Notes: generated by a model not told the origin, from the sequence alone. 64,000 nt of DNA from Blasia pusilla (GCA_050084515.1 CM114273.1:5580001-5644000), one strand, 5' to 3'; positions 46,897 to 58,931 are shown, numbered from the stretch's first letter. Numbers and translations are program-made.

Positions 46897-48600
46897 AGCA
46901 AGCCCTGCCTCGTTTCACTCCTTTTTTTTTCTTACCTGTTGCGATCCCCATCTTTTCCTGCAGCGTGCATCTTCTGTGACTCCATGGTTTGTTGTGACTC
47001 CACTCGTCGCTGGGGGAGCGCTGGCTCGAGAGCATGTGCTACTCCCAAGAGATCGGTCTCACCTATGTCGTGGCCCCCTCCAGCAGAAAAATCCACTTTG
47101 ACGTCTACTTTCCCTAATTTATGGTTGAATGTCACTGCATAGTGTCCCATCTGACGGAAAGACGTGATTAGGATTACTCCAATTCTAAAGGACATCAATC
47201 GAGCTGAAGGGTTCCGTCGTTCCTTCGTTCCTTTGGAGGTGAAGTGATCGAATCATTCATCTTATGCCCTGGAAACAAGCATTGGTTTAATTCAAGGATA
47301 ACGCAATGAAAGCACTGCTGCAGCTGCGTGGGAGTCTAGGAACTGCAGAAAATAGCTAGTCGTACCAGTAAACGGACCGGACCATCAAATATATATCCAT
47401 CCGCATAAATCATCGATCACTTCCAAACCCTGATGCATAGGAATCTGATCGTGCAGTGCGAGAACGAATGAAGGATAGTTCCCGTGGCAAGTCACACGTA
47501 CTTTCCTGCGTGCAAGCCTTTGTATCAATCCTGAAAAGAGCTACGAGTTATACACCGGCCTAAGCTAGAAATAAGGTTGCAGAGGATCACCATTAATGAT
47601 TATCTAATAACAATGAAGGATAGGTACAACACCACACCAAGCTGGACCCTGTATTTTCGAACCGAAATGGATGTCAGAACATTAGAATATCATGTACAAG
47701 TGTACAGAAACTCTACTAGTCTAGGGAAAATAGGGTTTAAGTGTCCAATCCGCTCCCGCTTGTAGGCTTCTCACGTAACTCCGAATTGGACATCTGCCGC
47801 TCTTTCCCCGCTTGGGACCGCTCGGGGAACTCACAAAGGAATCATAAGGAAGAATAATATCGTTGATTGAAGGGTAGACAAAAATTCCGTTGTTTTATCT
47901 CTTACGATCATTGGATTTACTTCTGTGATGAGTGTTTCCAACTGAGGTCAGAGAGAACTCTCCAATAATAATAAACATACCATGGGTGGTGAATGACTTA
48001 TGACCCAACTGATGTAAGTCAATTGCATTTTGTTTAGGTCTAGAGTATGTAAGCTTTCAGATCTCCTTTTACTTTGTGAAGGAAAGTGGTTATCATGTCC
48101 CGGTAGTGGATCCTGTGAATGTATAGAGGCACAGTAAGTGCTTGGGATGGTGGGGGCGTTTGTAGAAATCTAACGAATGTTCAATTTAGAGACATAAACT
48201 TCCCGGTCGTTCACTTATCCTCTATGCAAGTGAAACCAAGTTGGAACCCACTTCCAATTTGGAAACTGGGGAAATGGTGGGTTGAGAGATGGAGTGGTCC
48301 ATTATTGCGGCACTATGACTACATATCCACGAAGATACATTTTCTTACAAAACACAATGAATCAATGGAAATTCACCATGACGGAGGCATTAAATTAATT
48401 CTATTTGGAGAATGGTAAATGCTATATTTGGCATTTCTCGAGAGATGAGTTCAAAAGTAGTACGCTGATAAAAATAGTAACTCAGGTAGACTTGTTTTCG
48501 TGACTGTGGTAACGAATGACTACGGTCCAGATCTTCAGTAGGGGGGCACCACCATCTGCTGCACCACCTTAAGCCGACTCTCCAAGAGTGGTTAGGAACA
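46897..48600. other. No supported gene
   Basis: A minus frame at 47198-46932 (with HKLGKVDVKVDFSAGGGHD) and plus frames at 46888-47142, 47577-47765 and 48119-48418 have coding-like stretches, but no domain I recognise and no clear gene structure. Confidence 0.4.
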
Positions 48601-48620
48601 TGTGGGCTGCTTTAGGAGAC

Positions 48621-48630
48621 TATAAAAAAA
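48621..48630 (+). promoter_or_regulatory. TATA box of the SPH gene
   Basis: TATAAAAAAA lies 136 bases upstream of the ATG at 48757. A CT-rich Y-patch (48703-48724) falls in the predicted 5' leader, a common plant core-promoter arrangement. Confidence 0.65.
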
Positions 48631-48756
48631 ATCACTCTGTATTTGCAGAGCCACATCATTCTCTCGCTTTTGCGCACTTCTCCGAGACTTAGTCTTCACT
48701 ACCATCTCTCTCTCTCTCTATCTCCATACCTTTTTGGGCGTACTTTCATCGAAACT

Positions 48757-49758
48757 ATGTACGCAATCGCGATGGACCAGGAGAAAGTGATTCTCCGACT
48801 TTCATTAGTGGCGCTTTGTATCTGTTCATCCATTGGCGACGGCTGGAAGTTCGTAGCGGCTGGGAAGTTGGACGAAGGGATAGGTAAGGGTTCTTATTAT
48901 GCGTCATGTCTTCTTCTATTCGTTCTTAGTTACGCTTGTGAAGTGGCTTTGTAGCTATGGGTACATGTTCTATCGAATGTAATCTAATTGTTCGGTGTGC
49001 ACTTTGCTGTTCAGTACTGCTATAGAAAAGCTCTTCATGAATAATATTCGTCTACAACTCGCTCCCTCCGTATAAGTTGCGATTCATCATCGACCTTAGG
49101 CGGGTGCGATTTGTGTAAACTAATAATCCTCGTCCATAACTCGGACCTTTCTACAGAATTGATTCAAACTCATGCACACAGGAAGGTGCTTGAGACTTTC
49201 GACATGGACTATCCTCCAGCTGGTCCTAGCCCTCCAGGAGGACACGATTCGTCGCCCCATCAGTCAATGGTGCATGTGGACGACTTAGTTGACTCTAGGA
49301 ATCCTGCGAAGGAGCAAGATCCGTCGGCCCCTCTGGCAGGAAACTCGCGGCTCCTTTTGACATCTACCGAAGGCACCGGATTGAACGCGACTGCACCCGA
49401 CGATCCATTGATAGGATCCGTGAGCATTGTCAACAAGCTTCCGACTCTCATGCACGTTCACTGCCGCAACGAGGATGACTCCATCGATCTGACCTACTTG
49501 ACGGTCCAGAAAGATGCAACGTACCATTTTGATATCCAGCAAAACATGACTGGACCGACGATCTACTGGTGCTTCTTCCAATACGCGGGAGCGTCTAACT
49601 TCCACCAGCAATTCAACGTGTGGACTGATGGGCCTGTTTTTGGAACCGTGAAGTGCATTGACTGTATCTGGAGTGCTCAGGAATCGGGAATTTTTGTTTA
49701 TGATGACCAGACTCCGGGAGATGCACTGGTCAATGCGTACCAGTGGTTGGCATGGTAG
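48757..49758 (+). CDS. Secreted S-protein homolog (SPH, plant self-incompatibility S1 family), two exons
   Basis: Proposed exons are 48757-48883 and 49157-49758, with an intron of 273 bp (donor AG|GTAAGG, acceptor TTTCTACAG|AA) that keeps one frame and gives 242 residues. The N-terminus is hydrophobic (VILRLSLVALCICSS, residues 11-25) and fits a signal peptide. A linker rich in Pro, Ser and Asp spans about 43-125. The SPH domain covers about 129-242: SVSIVNKL, VHCRNEDDSIDLTYL, a YHFDIQQNMTGPTIYWCFF block, KCIDCIWS and ESGIFVYDD, with four cysteines as in the family. SPH proteins are small secreted ligands; the S-locus members act in poppy pollen rejection, and most others have no known role. 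The long linker is unusual, since typical members are 120-150 residues. An alternative start is ATG 48772, and an intronless form from ATG 49207 would lack the signal peptide. A TATA box and AATAAA frame the gene, and it has no stops or frameshifts. Confidence 0.75.
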
Positions 49759-49792
49759 AGCGATAGATCATGAATCTTTCGTCTGGTAGTAC

Positions 49793-49798
49793 AATAAA
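49793..49798 (+). terminator. Polyadenylation signal of the SPH gene
   Basis: AATAAA lies 35 bases after the TAG stop at 49756-49758, a plausible position for a plant near-upstream element. Confidence 0.6.
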
Positions 49799-50118
49799 CA
49801 TCGGGCGATGATGTGGAAGGATTCGGAATTTATCGAGAATCCTCATGTAGTTTCTTTCCGACACCTCAATTTTCTCAAACTAAAGTATCGGAAAGAGCAA
49901 GAAAATGTTCTTGACACTTATTTCTTTCACATCTTTGCGGCTACTTTGGTTGGTTTTTGAATTATTGTAATTGGGTGGTTACTTATTTGTATGGAGATGT
50001 GAATAGATTCTTTTCCGACCAATAGAATACTGTTGTATTGAAACTTGTTAACGACACATCCTAAGTGGGTTAGTTGAAGCTGTCTAAAATAAGAGGACTT
50101 ATTCTCATGTAATATCTT

Positions 50119-50298
50119 ACATCTCACATTAATAAAGTAATCAACGACAGAAAACCCAGAATGCGTTAAATCGAGTCCAAACCTTTATTGTATTGAGAAA
50201 AGATCACAATTATTTTTCGTAATCGTGGCTCCTCAATATGAGACTGATCAGAATCTCTCTGATCTCTGGTGCGGTGAATTGGGGGCAATTTTCTGCGC
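50119..50298. repeat. 180-bp direct repeat, first copy
   Basis: It matches 50663-50842 (constant offset 544) with only a few mismatches, from ACATCTCACATTAATAAAGT to AATTGGGGGCAATTTTCTGCGC. On the minus strand it contains CAATACAATAAAGG, so it may derive from a 3' end of a minus-strand transcript. Confidence 0.9.
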
Positions 50299-50662
50299 CC
50301 CAGAAATGTGGCTAAACTACACAGTGAACCAATAGGGGGTTATCACGCAAATTGGCGAGATTCCACGAAACTGAAGAGGCATATCCTCCAGGTACTCTAC
50401 TTGACGTTGCATATCTTCGCCAACTCGTACCGCCTTCCGGTCTCGCGTCGCTTGCGAATTCGACCCGTCTCGATTAAGAACATAATCAATCCATGTACTT
50501 CAAGGGATCCATCGATGCCGCCTGGAGTAGGTGCTCCTTCGTAATAAATGCTGTATCCTTATTCTGCAAGTTTTCACGGCGTCTCTTCGGCATGAGCGTC
50601 GACACTAACATTAACAAGTGAGCTTGCACAATAAATCCAAAATCAAGAAATGAACATATCTC

Positions 50663-50842
50663 ACATCTCACATTAATAAAGTAATCAACGACAGAACACC
50701 CAGAATGCGTTAAATCGAATCCAAACCTTTATTGTATTGAGAAAACAGCACAATTATTTTTCTTAATCGTGGCTCCTCAATATGAGACTGATCAGAATCT
50801 CTCTGATCTCTGGTGCGGTGAATTGGGGGCAATTTTCTGCGC
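50663..50842. repeat. 180-bp direct repeat, second copy
   Basis: Partner of 50119-50298. The 364 bases between the copies are unrelated to them and hold no recognised gene. Confidence 0.9.
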
Positions 50843-50849
50843 GCACTCA

Positions 50850-52045
50850 CCCTTTCGTTCCTATCTTCTGGTGTGTGTTTCGTTAATCTACGCTCGTTCC
50901 TTCCTACTACCTTGTGTATTTACATCCATATTCACTCCTCCGCTGGCAAAATTCCTATTTTTGATGTGTTTTTTCTGTCCGATGATCACTTGCTACTTTT
51001 TTTCTTGTTGAGTAGTAACCGCATGAAGTGATAGAAATAGAACCAAGAATTTCGTAGGAGATCTTGTGTAGCACATATGGAGTTACAAGCAGTATTTCCT
51101 TAGAGTAGACCATTTGAATACCCCAGGATTGATTAATCACATAGCCCAATAATCTATCCTTCTCCACATCCCAAACATGCCCATGGACTGCTGACTGAGG
51201 TCCCGGTTGCAAGAAAGTTATGAGGAGCAGAAGTTGGTGATGGTAGTGTTGGCACCATTAGACAGCTCCCGAAACGGCACATCTCGAGCATCCCCTGAGC
51301 ATACCAAAGGCTGATGAGTCTGGAGGTGAAACATTATTTTCATCCTTGGATGAGCATCTCTCTCCAAGAATCCTGCAACACACGAAATGAAACTTCGGGA
51401 AGGCCAGTAACGCCTCATGTAACTTCTGCACTTCATTTCTTCGTAGAGATGTTGAAAAGATCCGCACTCTGATGGTGTGAATCTCCCTTCAACTTTTGCC
51501 TCATACTGCTAGGCTGCAATGGAAAGCAACCAACCAGAGTCATGCATGATAGCGTAGCAAACGTTCTAGATCTTACCAAATAAAGAACAATTTCAATACA
51601 GAGAAGACTAACCAACAAAGAAACCGAGAAACATAGGAATGATGAAGACGCGTATTCCATGTGATTGGAGACTAAAAGCGCTAGCCCATGGAGGATAATA
51701 ATATACAATAATAACCGTAATATCATAGTGTATTGTATGTAAAGGGGTCTTCTTTGAATAAAAATGTAAATCTTGAAAAATACAAAATTGTGGTTATCAC
51801 AATTTTGTACAATACTTTTATTGTACAAAATTATATCTCGGAGACTTTTCTTCAAAATCGATAAAAGTATCATCTAAACTCAGGTGTAGGCGCAAAACGA
51901 CCATGAATAGTGGAAGATATGTTGATAATGTTGGGCTTGTGATTTCGCATCTTCTCTTGCCATTTGTTAACAACTAAATAAGACTAAGACATGGGATGGA
52001 GTAAATAGTGGAAGTTCTTCAAGAGTAATTGGGAGGTTGGGGACA
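50850..52045. other. No recognised gene
   Basis: Minus-strand frames at 51212-50955 and 51467-51218 have coding-like composition (for example HGHVWDVEKDRLLGYV) but no identified domain. If the retroelement of 61-64 kb is complete, its 3' LTR could lie here or further left, but no matching repeat was seen. Confidence 0.4.
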
Positions 52046-52724
52046 ACTTAGAGAAGAGACTTCGTATGGTTGTCAAATTGGCGCTTCCAATATTTTTTGA
52101 CATAGGCGATCTCCTCACTCATATGATGATCGAAACTCTTGCCTGCTGCGTCGACTAACTCCTTGACATCTTCTAGGTCTAACTGCACTTCGTTGAGGAA
52201 GACACCTCCAAGACAACGATCCTACCCCTAGCCTCCGACCACTGTGCCACTAAGTCTTTGTTTGTTTCTTGATATTCTTGAAGCAACTTCGAAGACTGAG
52301 CATGTTGTGTGGCCAATTTCTTGAATTCATGGCTCATACGATGCACTTGGTGTCGGTATTGTTGAATGAGTTGCGAAGCTTCCTTGACCTGCGAAGCTAA
52401 CTGATCAGCCCCACACTCCATGCTAATCTCCAAACTCTCCCATTGGCATGCGTTCCATGCTTTGTACTCACTCCGAACTAAGTCGCTTTGAACTTTGCGA
52501 AGCGTCGTCTTAGTGTCTTCGAGTTCTTGATCCCGCAGTGGAAGGTTTGTTTCCGCCACTTTGCACCGTGCTTTGTTTTCTGACAAAGCTTGGGCCTACA
52601 GTTGAGGTCATCAAGTGCTTGTAAATACTCGTCCACCGCGGCTGTGTCTTCCAAGTGGAGAACTTGTTGTAGTTGATTCATGATCAGGACAGCCAAATTC
52701 AGGAACCACACCATATTGTTGGCT
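52046..52724 (-). pseudogene. Coiled-coil ORF interrupted by the chromovirus, 3' part
   Basis: Minus-strand frames 52714-52478 and 52586-52179, and a continuation to a stop near 52050, are rich in Leu, Glu, Gln and Lys with heptad-like spacing (MNQLQQVLHL, LRDQELEDTKTTLRKVQSDL, HRMSHEFKKLATQHAQ, YVKKYWKRQF). This suggests a coiled coil. If the chromovirus and one copy of GTTTG are removed, the frame of 52714 joins 60113-60180 without a shift (KKPRGNDHRLALRLM then SQTANNMVWF). At least two other frameshifts are present. The product is unrecognised; its place downstream of integrase on the same strand suggests an extra retroelement ORF. Confidence 0.6.
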
Positions 52725-52729
52725 GTTTG
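52725..52729. repeat. Target-site duplication, left (GTTTG)
   Basis: Identical to 60108-60112 on the other side of the chromovirus. Confidence 0.93.
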
Positions 52730-53759
52730 TGTCGTGCGCCTACTCTCCTTGAACGTTAATCTTGTTTGTTGCGGAAGCGTGCGTTCAGTAGGTCACGCTC
52801 TCAACGCTGATCTGCATCCAAACACGCACTTCGGTTAGTCGGGTCTTGGATCAATCAGCGGGATTACTTTCCGAGTTCTCGTCTCGGACTCTCTCTTCAA
52901 GCTCAACCTTCCTAGTTTCGCGGTTTCCAACACGGGCAAGTCTCGAAAGACTTGGGGCCAGACTTTTCTGGTCGGTTCAGGAACCTGAAACGGCGTCTCG
53001 CGCCTAGCGGTTCCAACTGTCCGATGAACATCCAATGAGTTCCTCACCAAGACTCGCACGAAGTGAATCTCGGGTTGGAATCCAAGTGTGGCGTACAAAG
53101 TCCACTCCCTTGGATCAGGTTTGGGTTTCGGGTTTCCGCGCCAAACTCCCGTTTCATCCCGTGCCTCTGAAACGCCGTTTGGCGCCCAAAGTGGGGTTTC
53201 GTTTCCCGAGACATCTCAGAGAAGGTACTCCCCTTACTAGTACTTCTGGGGATCTCCGGGGGCCCCCTACATTTAGGGAAAGACACCCGGGCCCCTCCAA
53301 TTGGCCCTCAACCCGATTGCTCTCTGAATCGTTTTTGGCCAATATCTCAGCCTGTACTTATGCGTTTGCTGAGATCTTTGGTGCGTTGGAAGCGTCTTAA
53401 GATCAGCTTTCTAACGCGCCCTTACTTGTCCCGAACGCATCTCGGAGCTCAACGTTATGGTCCTAAACACAGTCAGATTCTCCCAAACGCTAGTCATGTT
53501 CCAAACTGGTTCTCACCTCTTTGGCAACCAACCTCCAAGACTCAACTCATCTCAAGTCTCGGCTCGCGTTTGGTCTAGGTTTCTGGTCGCGACCACTAAC
53601 GCATGAAACGCACAACTCTGTTCGCGTTTCGTCTCTTAGACTTTTCAGAGACTCTACCAAACGCTCTCCAAAGCGCAAACCTCGCGGCGTGAGTTCCTTT
53701 GAGTTCGATGTTTCGCTTGGCGGCGTATTTGGTGTTATTTTGTTATGAGGGTCGCGACA
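52730..53759 (-). repeat. Chromovirus 3' LTR
   Basis: It runs TGTCGTGCGCC...GGGTCGCGACA on the plus strand; TGTCG/CGACA are inverted termini. It pairs with 59084-60107, and most differences are single-base indels in short homopolymers. Confidence 0.93.
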
Positions 53760-53772
53760 CTCACCCCTCCTT
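53760..53772 (-). other. Polypurine tract of the chromovirus
   Basis: On the minus strand AAGGAGGGGTGAG sits directly before the 3' LTR, the position and composition needed to prime plus-strand synthesis. Confidence 0.75.
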
Positions 53773-54500
53773 AGAAGGTTGATGTCCTCATCAACGCAAA
53801 CCTTATTGATGTTAAGTTCGGGAAGCCGAGCCCTTAACACGTAATCGCGTTACGGTAGCTAACCAATTCCTCTTTTTGGCTTAAGTCTTAGGTTTGTCGT
53901 TTAAAAGACTTAGACTTATTAGCTTCGCTTTTCGATGAGTCAGACTAGTTCGCCAAACTAATCTAACTATCAAAATAAGCTCACTAAGTCTGCAACCTAA
54001 CACTTCACTCACTATTTGTAAACAACCTTTGTCTACCTAGCCAACTCAGTACTACTTTTGGGTCACCTGTATTCCACCTAGGCGTCACTAAGTTCAGTCA
54101 TGAAACATGAATGAGATCACCACAAACCCCAAGACAGACTCATCTGCCTTGCCAAGCGTTAGGGCGAGCCCAAATGCTAGTACTTCAACACTTGGTCCTG
54201 ATCTAGATGCCTTATCCGAATACAAGCTCTCACCTCAAATACTCATTGTTTGGTCTCCTTGACTTACATCCTAAGCATATGAAGAACTACTCATTGCCTT
54301 GCACAAACCAAACTCAAAATTACAATACAAGCATCGAATCTCCAAATCCATGTCTTCTTTATTGCAACAACTAAACCTTTCTAGTTACAACGGGTTATCG
54401 GCCCAAGCTTTCCGGTCACAAGTTATGTCCATTGCTTCACCATGTACTAACGACGTGCCTTTCTTGCATCCATCTGAAGTCACGCAATGCTTCTTGTGCA
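53773..54500 (-). other. Chromovirus 3' untranslated region
   Basis: Internal element DNA between the chromodomain end and the PPT. No open frame with a motif was seen on either strand. Confidence 0.6.
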
Positions 54501-54504
54501 TGTT

Positions 54505-54900
54505 CTAGATCCGCCTCCAATCCAAGTCGCCTCTTTCACATGATAGCCTTTCCACTTGACCAAGTACGTGACTTGGTGGCCCTACGTCTGGAACGCAGAA
54601 TAGTCTCAACCTCGAACTCTGGTTCCTCATTTCGATGACCGGTTGTGGTCTCAACATCCTCCTTCGCTCCGGACGCACATTGTCTTGAAGATACTTCTTC
54701 AATAATGACACATGGAAAGTCGAGTGAATCTTGAACTCGTTTGGCGGCTCCAACGTGTACACATCCTCAAATGGCTTTGCCTTGATCACATACGGTCCAA
54801 AGCATACTTGGTGACAATTTATGAACAATTCTTTCGGAAGAGTGAGATTCTTAACACTCAACCACACTTGTTCCCCAACTTGAAACTCACATGGCGCCGA
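54505..54900 (-). pseudogene. Integrase C-terminal domain and chromodomain of the chromovirus
   Basis: The minus frame 54867-54505 starts with VKNLTLPKELF and CFGPYVIKAKPFEDVYTLEPP, the SH3-like GPF/Y module, then FKIHSTFHVSLLKKYL. In neighbouring frames after it come FEVETILRSR, YLVKWKGYH and KEATW, the hallmark aromatic pattern of a chromodomain, which can target integration to marked chromatin. Frame changes within the chromodomain break it. Confidence 0.82.
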
Positions 54901-55800
54901 CTTTTGTTAGCATGCTTTACGTACCTTAGTTGAGTCTTGGCGAGACTTTCTCTCGCTTCGCTCTTGTCGTTCCTGCATTTCCACTAACAAACATTCCCCG
55001 TTGCTTGGCGAGTGTGTGTCGATGTATTGCCCTTGAAAGAGCTAAGTCAAGAGGCCCTTCGGTTCTCTTTGATACGCCGGAAGAAACGGAGATTCTCGGT
55101 TGCAGAATGCTTAGTCGAGTTGTAACAATACTCAGCCATACTTAACCACTTGGCCCAATCTCTTTGGTCCGCACTCACGTAATTCCGTAAGTATTGGTTT
55201 ACGACCGAAGTTTATTTTTTCCGTTTGCCCATCCGTTTGAGGATGGAAGGCGTACTAAAGCTGAGTTTGGTCGGAACCTCCTGAATAGATGTTTCCAAAA
55301 GGCACTTTGGTAAACTTCGGATCCCGATCGGACACAATGCTCCTAGGCAATCCGTGCGCACGCCACCAACCATCCAGGAATAGTCGGAAGTCGCGTGAGG
55401 CCGTCGAGACTCTCTCGTCGGCACAAACCTCCCCAACTTGCTAAACCGATCAACTATCACAAGTATAGCGTTGTATCCCTCAGATTCTGGAAGACTCGTA
55501 ATGAAATCCATGCTAATGCTTTGCAAGGGTCCCTCTGGGATTGGCAAAGGATGAAGTAAACCTTGTTTCTTCGCATAAGACACGCAGTTACTTTGGGAGT
55601 CACGCATGTTTTCACATATTGAGCAACATCTTCCTTCATGTTGGGCGGAAGAACCTCTTAGACAAAACAGCAAGAGTGGATTTCTCCCCTTTGTGTCCCG
55701 CCAAAGGTCCATCATGACATTCCACAAACACCTTGGTCCGTAGCTTGCCTTGGCCTACATAGATCCTGCTCTGCTTAAACCTTAGCAAGCCGTGTCTCAA
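54901..55800 (-). pseudogene. Integrase zinc-binding and catalytic domains of the chromovirus
   Basis: The HHCC region begins with CHDGPLAGHKG (near 55690) and continues with MKEDVAQYVKTCV (55639-55600). The catalytic core shows ISMDFITSLPES (first Asp, near 55510) and LVIVDRFSKLGRFVP. Frame-shifted blocks then give SDRDPKF (second Asp, near 55330) and FHPQTDGQTE (Glu, near 55230). All three DDE residues can be found, but in different frames. Confidence 0.85.
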
Positions 55801-56640
55801 ACTCAGATTGGCCACCTTCTCGCCCCGCTTTAACTTCCCAAGGTACTCCCTCGCTTGCTCATCCTTCATGTATCCTTCACGAATCCTTCTTTCCAGGTCT
55901 GTTTCATTAGGGAACATTGCTCTCAACACTTGTGTCGTCGATGGCATGTGTTCATCCCTGCGACTTAACGCATCTGGAATGACATTGTCCTTCCCCGGCT
56001 TGTGGATTAGCTCCACATTCATCAACGCCAAGGTATCATGCCACCAAAGTTTTTTTGGCGTCACGCGATCCTGGGTCTCAAAATACTTGAGCGATATGTT
56101 ATCGGTGAATACTCGAGTCCTGTGAAGTCCCAAATAGTGACGCCACTTCCTCAAGCAATGAACCACCGCAAACAACTCTTTCTCATGAGTAGGCCATCTC
56201 CTTTTGGTGTCGGTCAGCTTCTTGCTTTCGTATGCTCTGAGTCTCCCTTTTGCACCAACATTCCTGCAATCGCGAAATCACTAGCATCCGTGTGCACCTC
56301 GAACGGTTGTTCAAACTCCGGCGATTTAACTGGTTCTGCGAGAGGATCTCTTTGACTCGATTGAACGCTTTATCCACTTCCTTGGTCCATGTAGTATTGG
56401 CAAACTTTGCGGTCCAATCCGTGAGAGGTTTCACTATGCCCGAAAAATTCTTCACGTATGTCCGTAAAATTGGGCGACTCCGATGAACTTCCATCCCCTT
56501 CACCGTGGAAGGCGGTTCCCATTCGGCAATCGCGCTCACCTTTTCCATGTCTGGACTCACTCCATCCACCGACCACATGTCCCAAGAACTTGATCTTCGT
56601 CAAACCGAACTCACTCTTATCCGCATTCGCATACGACTTT
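55801..56640 (-). pseudogene. RT thumb and RNase H of the chromovirus
   Basis: Overlapping minus frames show KIKFLGHVV and GMEVHRSRPILRTYVKNFSGIVKPLTDWTAK (thumb/connection, 56600-56400), CQYYMDQG-type RNase H start, then FAVVHCLRKWRHYLG (56170), VFTDNISLKYF, and the RNase H-to-integrase linker HKPGKDNVIPDALSRRDE (near 56000). The order is typical of Ty3/gypsy, with several frameshifts. Confidence 0.85.
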
Positions 56641-57400
56641 TTCGCCTAAGTTTTTCAAACACCGTCTTCAAATGTCGGCGTGCTCCTCTAGTGTTTTCGA
56701 TAATAGATGAGTATGTCATCTATATAGATGATCACAAACTCATCCGTCTCCTTGTGAAAGATGGAGTTCATCAAAGTGGTAAACGTCGGAGGCGCATTAC
56801 AAAGACCAAAAGGCATTACTACAAACTCGAAGCGAACCGTATCTCGCCCTCTGGCGGTCTTCTCTACATCCGCCGGCAATCCGAATCTGATAATATCCTG
56901 ATTTCAGGTCAATCCGGCTGAAATACTTGGCACCCGACAATCGATCAAAGAGGTCATCCATCCTCGGTAGAGGATAGTTATTCCTCACCGTCACTTTATT
57001 CAGCGCCCGATAATCAACACAGAGTCTCAACTTCCCATCCTTCTTCTTGACAAAGAGGACGGGCGCCCCATAAGGTGACTTGCTCGTTCGGATGTAACCC
57101 CTCTCTAGGAGTTCACCCAACTGTTTCTTCAACTCAGCAAGTTCTTCTTGATTCAACCTATATGGTGCCTTTGAAGGTGGTTGAGATCCTGGTATCACCT
57201 CAATCTTATGATCAACCGCCCTATGTGGTGGCAACTCAGTCGGAAGCTCCTTAGTCAACACATCTTCAAATTCTTTCACAACTCTCTTGAGTGTTTCAGG
57301 GATCTCCCTTGAAGCTGAGTGCTGATCTCTGCATCTTGCGCTTGCATCATCCTCTACTCGTCTCATCAAGCAAAGGAATCCTTCCTCTAACTCGGCCAAA
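56641..57400 (-). pseudogene. Reverse transcriptase of the chromovirus
   Basis: On the minus strand, [16 protein letters not shown] and [16 protein letters not shown] lead to [57 protein letters not shown] (frame 57621-56797), then, after a frame change, [17 protein letters not shown] and the catalytic [10 protein letters not shown] (56879-56688). These are RT domains 1-5 of a chromovirus with an intact YxDD motif. One frameshift between domains 3 and 4 (near 56870) interrupts it. Confidence 0.92.
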
Positions 57401-57601
57401 CTCGTCCTCCTGATAGCGTTCACCAACTCCGTCTTTCTAGGCACCTCACGAACCAATCTGACGTCCGTCCGTTTGCCGTTAACCAAGACGCTTAACCTCA
57501 AAGGTCTCCGCCTCAGTTCCACCTCATACGCATCCAAGAACGTGTTCCCCAAGACTCCGTCGATACCGTCCATCTCGCAAAGCAGAAAATTCTCCTTCAA
57601 C

Positions 57602-57960
57602 TCAAATACTCCGCATCTCACAACTAGCCCTAAAACCAGATCGATGTGGTGGGATTTTCCTCCCGCGAATCCTACCTAATGGGTTCATCCGCTTTGGTGG
57701 TTGGAAATCCCAACGTTTTACGATTCTCGGACTCAAGAATGAGTGCGAAGCACCTGTATCAACGAGCAACATCACATCGCGATCAGGGATCTTGGATCCT
57801 AGGTAAACCAAATTGGGCGTCCTCTTGGTGATTTGTAGAGATGTATCTAGATCTCCCTCCGATAAATGCTTAGCGGAAAACGCAATCATACTCGGTTTAC
57901 TAACCTTGGGCCTCACACATTCCTTAGCCATATGCCGGGTTCGCCACAATTATAACAAAT
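57602..57960 (-). pseudogene. Aspartic protease of the chromovirus
   Basis: The minus frame 57949-57602 begins with the end of a zinc knuckle (HMAKECVRPK) and contains the retropepsin active site MLLVDTGASHSFLS (near 57775). The flap end and [17 protein letters not shown] follow in the next frame (57621 onward), corresponding to the family's ILGMDWL block. Catalytic DTG is intact. Confidence 0.85.
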
Positions 57961-58931
57961 CACTTTGGCATTCGTTGACTTCAGAACGCGGCCCCTTCGG
58001 CCAGCGTTGAGTTCCACTCGTTTCGCCGCTGGGGCGAGAGACCCTCCGTGGTCGCGCTCACCCCCATTCCAAACCCTCTTGGATGTCCCTTTATTCTTCT
58101 GTAACTTAGAAAAACTTTTTGTCTCAAAGGGTTTCGGGTGTTGGACTTCATCGTCCCCAATCCGCTCGGCTAGTCTCAAGAGGTCGCACGCGTCTGGGAT
58201 GTGAGGCATACGAAGAGAGCCTTCTCGGCACTCGGTTTGAGCCCACTTAGGAAGATCACCTTTTTAGTATGTTCATCCGTGGAAAGTGCACTCATAAGCA
58301 CACTAAACTCTCGCACATAAGCACCAAGTGATCCACTCTGGCGCAACCTCACCACCTCCATGCCATCGCGGTACTCGATATTCGGAGTGAATCGGTTCCC
58401 AATCAACTCCTTGAAATCTTCCCAACTCAACGTTTTCCCCGACCTAGATGTTCTTTCCGGTGAGCCGTCCACCAATGGAGAGCGTGATCCTTGTAAACGT
58501 GACCGCTCTGATCACCTTGTCTTGTTCATCGCCTTTTGCGCTTTGAAATAGAGTTCGAGTTCCGTTAGAAACTCGCTCACTTTCGAGAACGCCCCATTCT
58601 GTGAATGGCGTTGGCAAATTAGTCTTACAAAGCTTCTTGCCGTAACTAGAGGCTCCATTTGACTTGAATTCGAGATCACCTTGCTCTGTTCAGCCATCCG
58701 GTCCGCCATCACCTTCATCAATCCCATCATTTGGGTATAAAAGGCCGGATCGTTTAAGTTTGGACCCGAAGGTCCCGCGGAAAGATTTTCGGTTGGAACA
58801 TCCTCATGTCTGGGACTCGGCACTTCGGGAGTCGCAAATTCCACCTCCGGCTCTCGGTCCGTCATTGATTCGTCTCTTGGCTTCTTTGCTTTGACTCGCG
58901 GTTTCCTCGGTTCTTCGCCCTTGGTCGCCAT
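57913..58931 (-). pseudogene. Gag of the chromovirus
   Basis: It starts at ATG 58931 with a Lys/Glu/Pro-rich N-terminus. FVRLICQRHSQNGAFSKVSEFLTELELYFKAQK follows. The retrotransposon gag core lies at 58475-58176 (TLSWEDFKELIGNRFTP, MEVVRLRQSGSLGAYVREF, FLSGLKPS), and the CCHC knuckle starts CYNCGEPG near 57960 and continues in another frame. Three frames are used, so it is broken at two or more points. Confidence 0.88.

Noticed and set aside
50119-50842. LTR pair of a small non-autonomous element (180-bp repeats)
   Set aside because: No TG...CA ends, PBS, PPT or target duplication; simple direct duplication is more likely.
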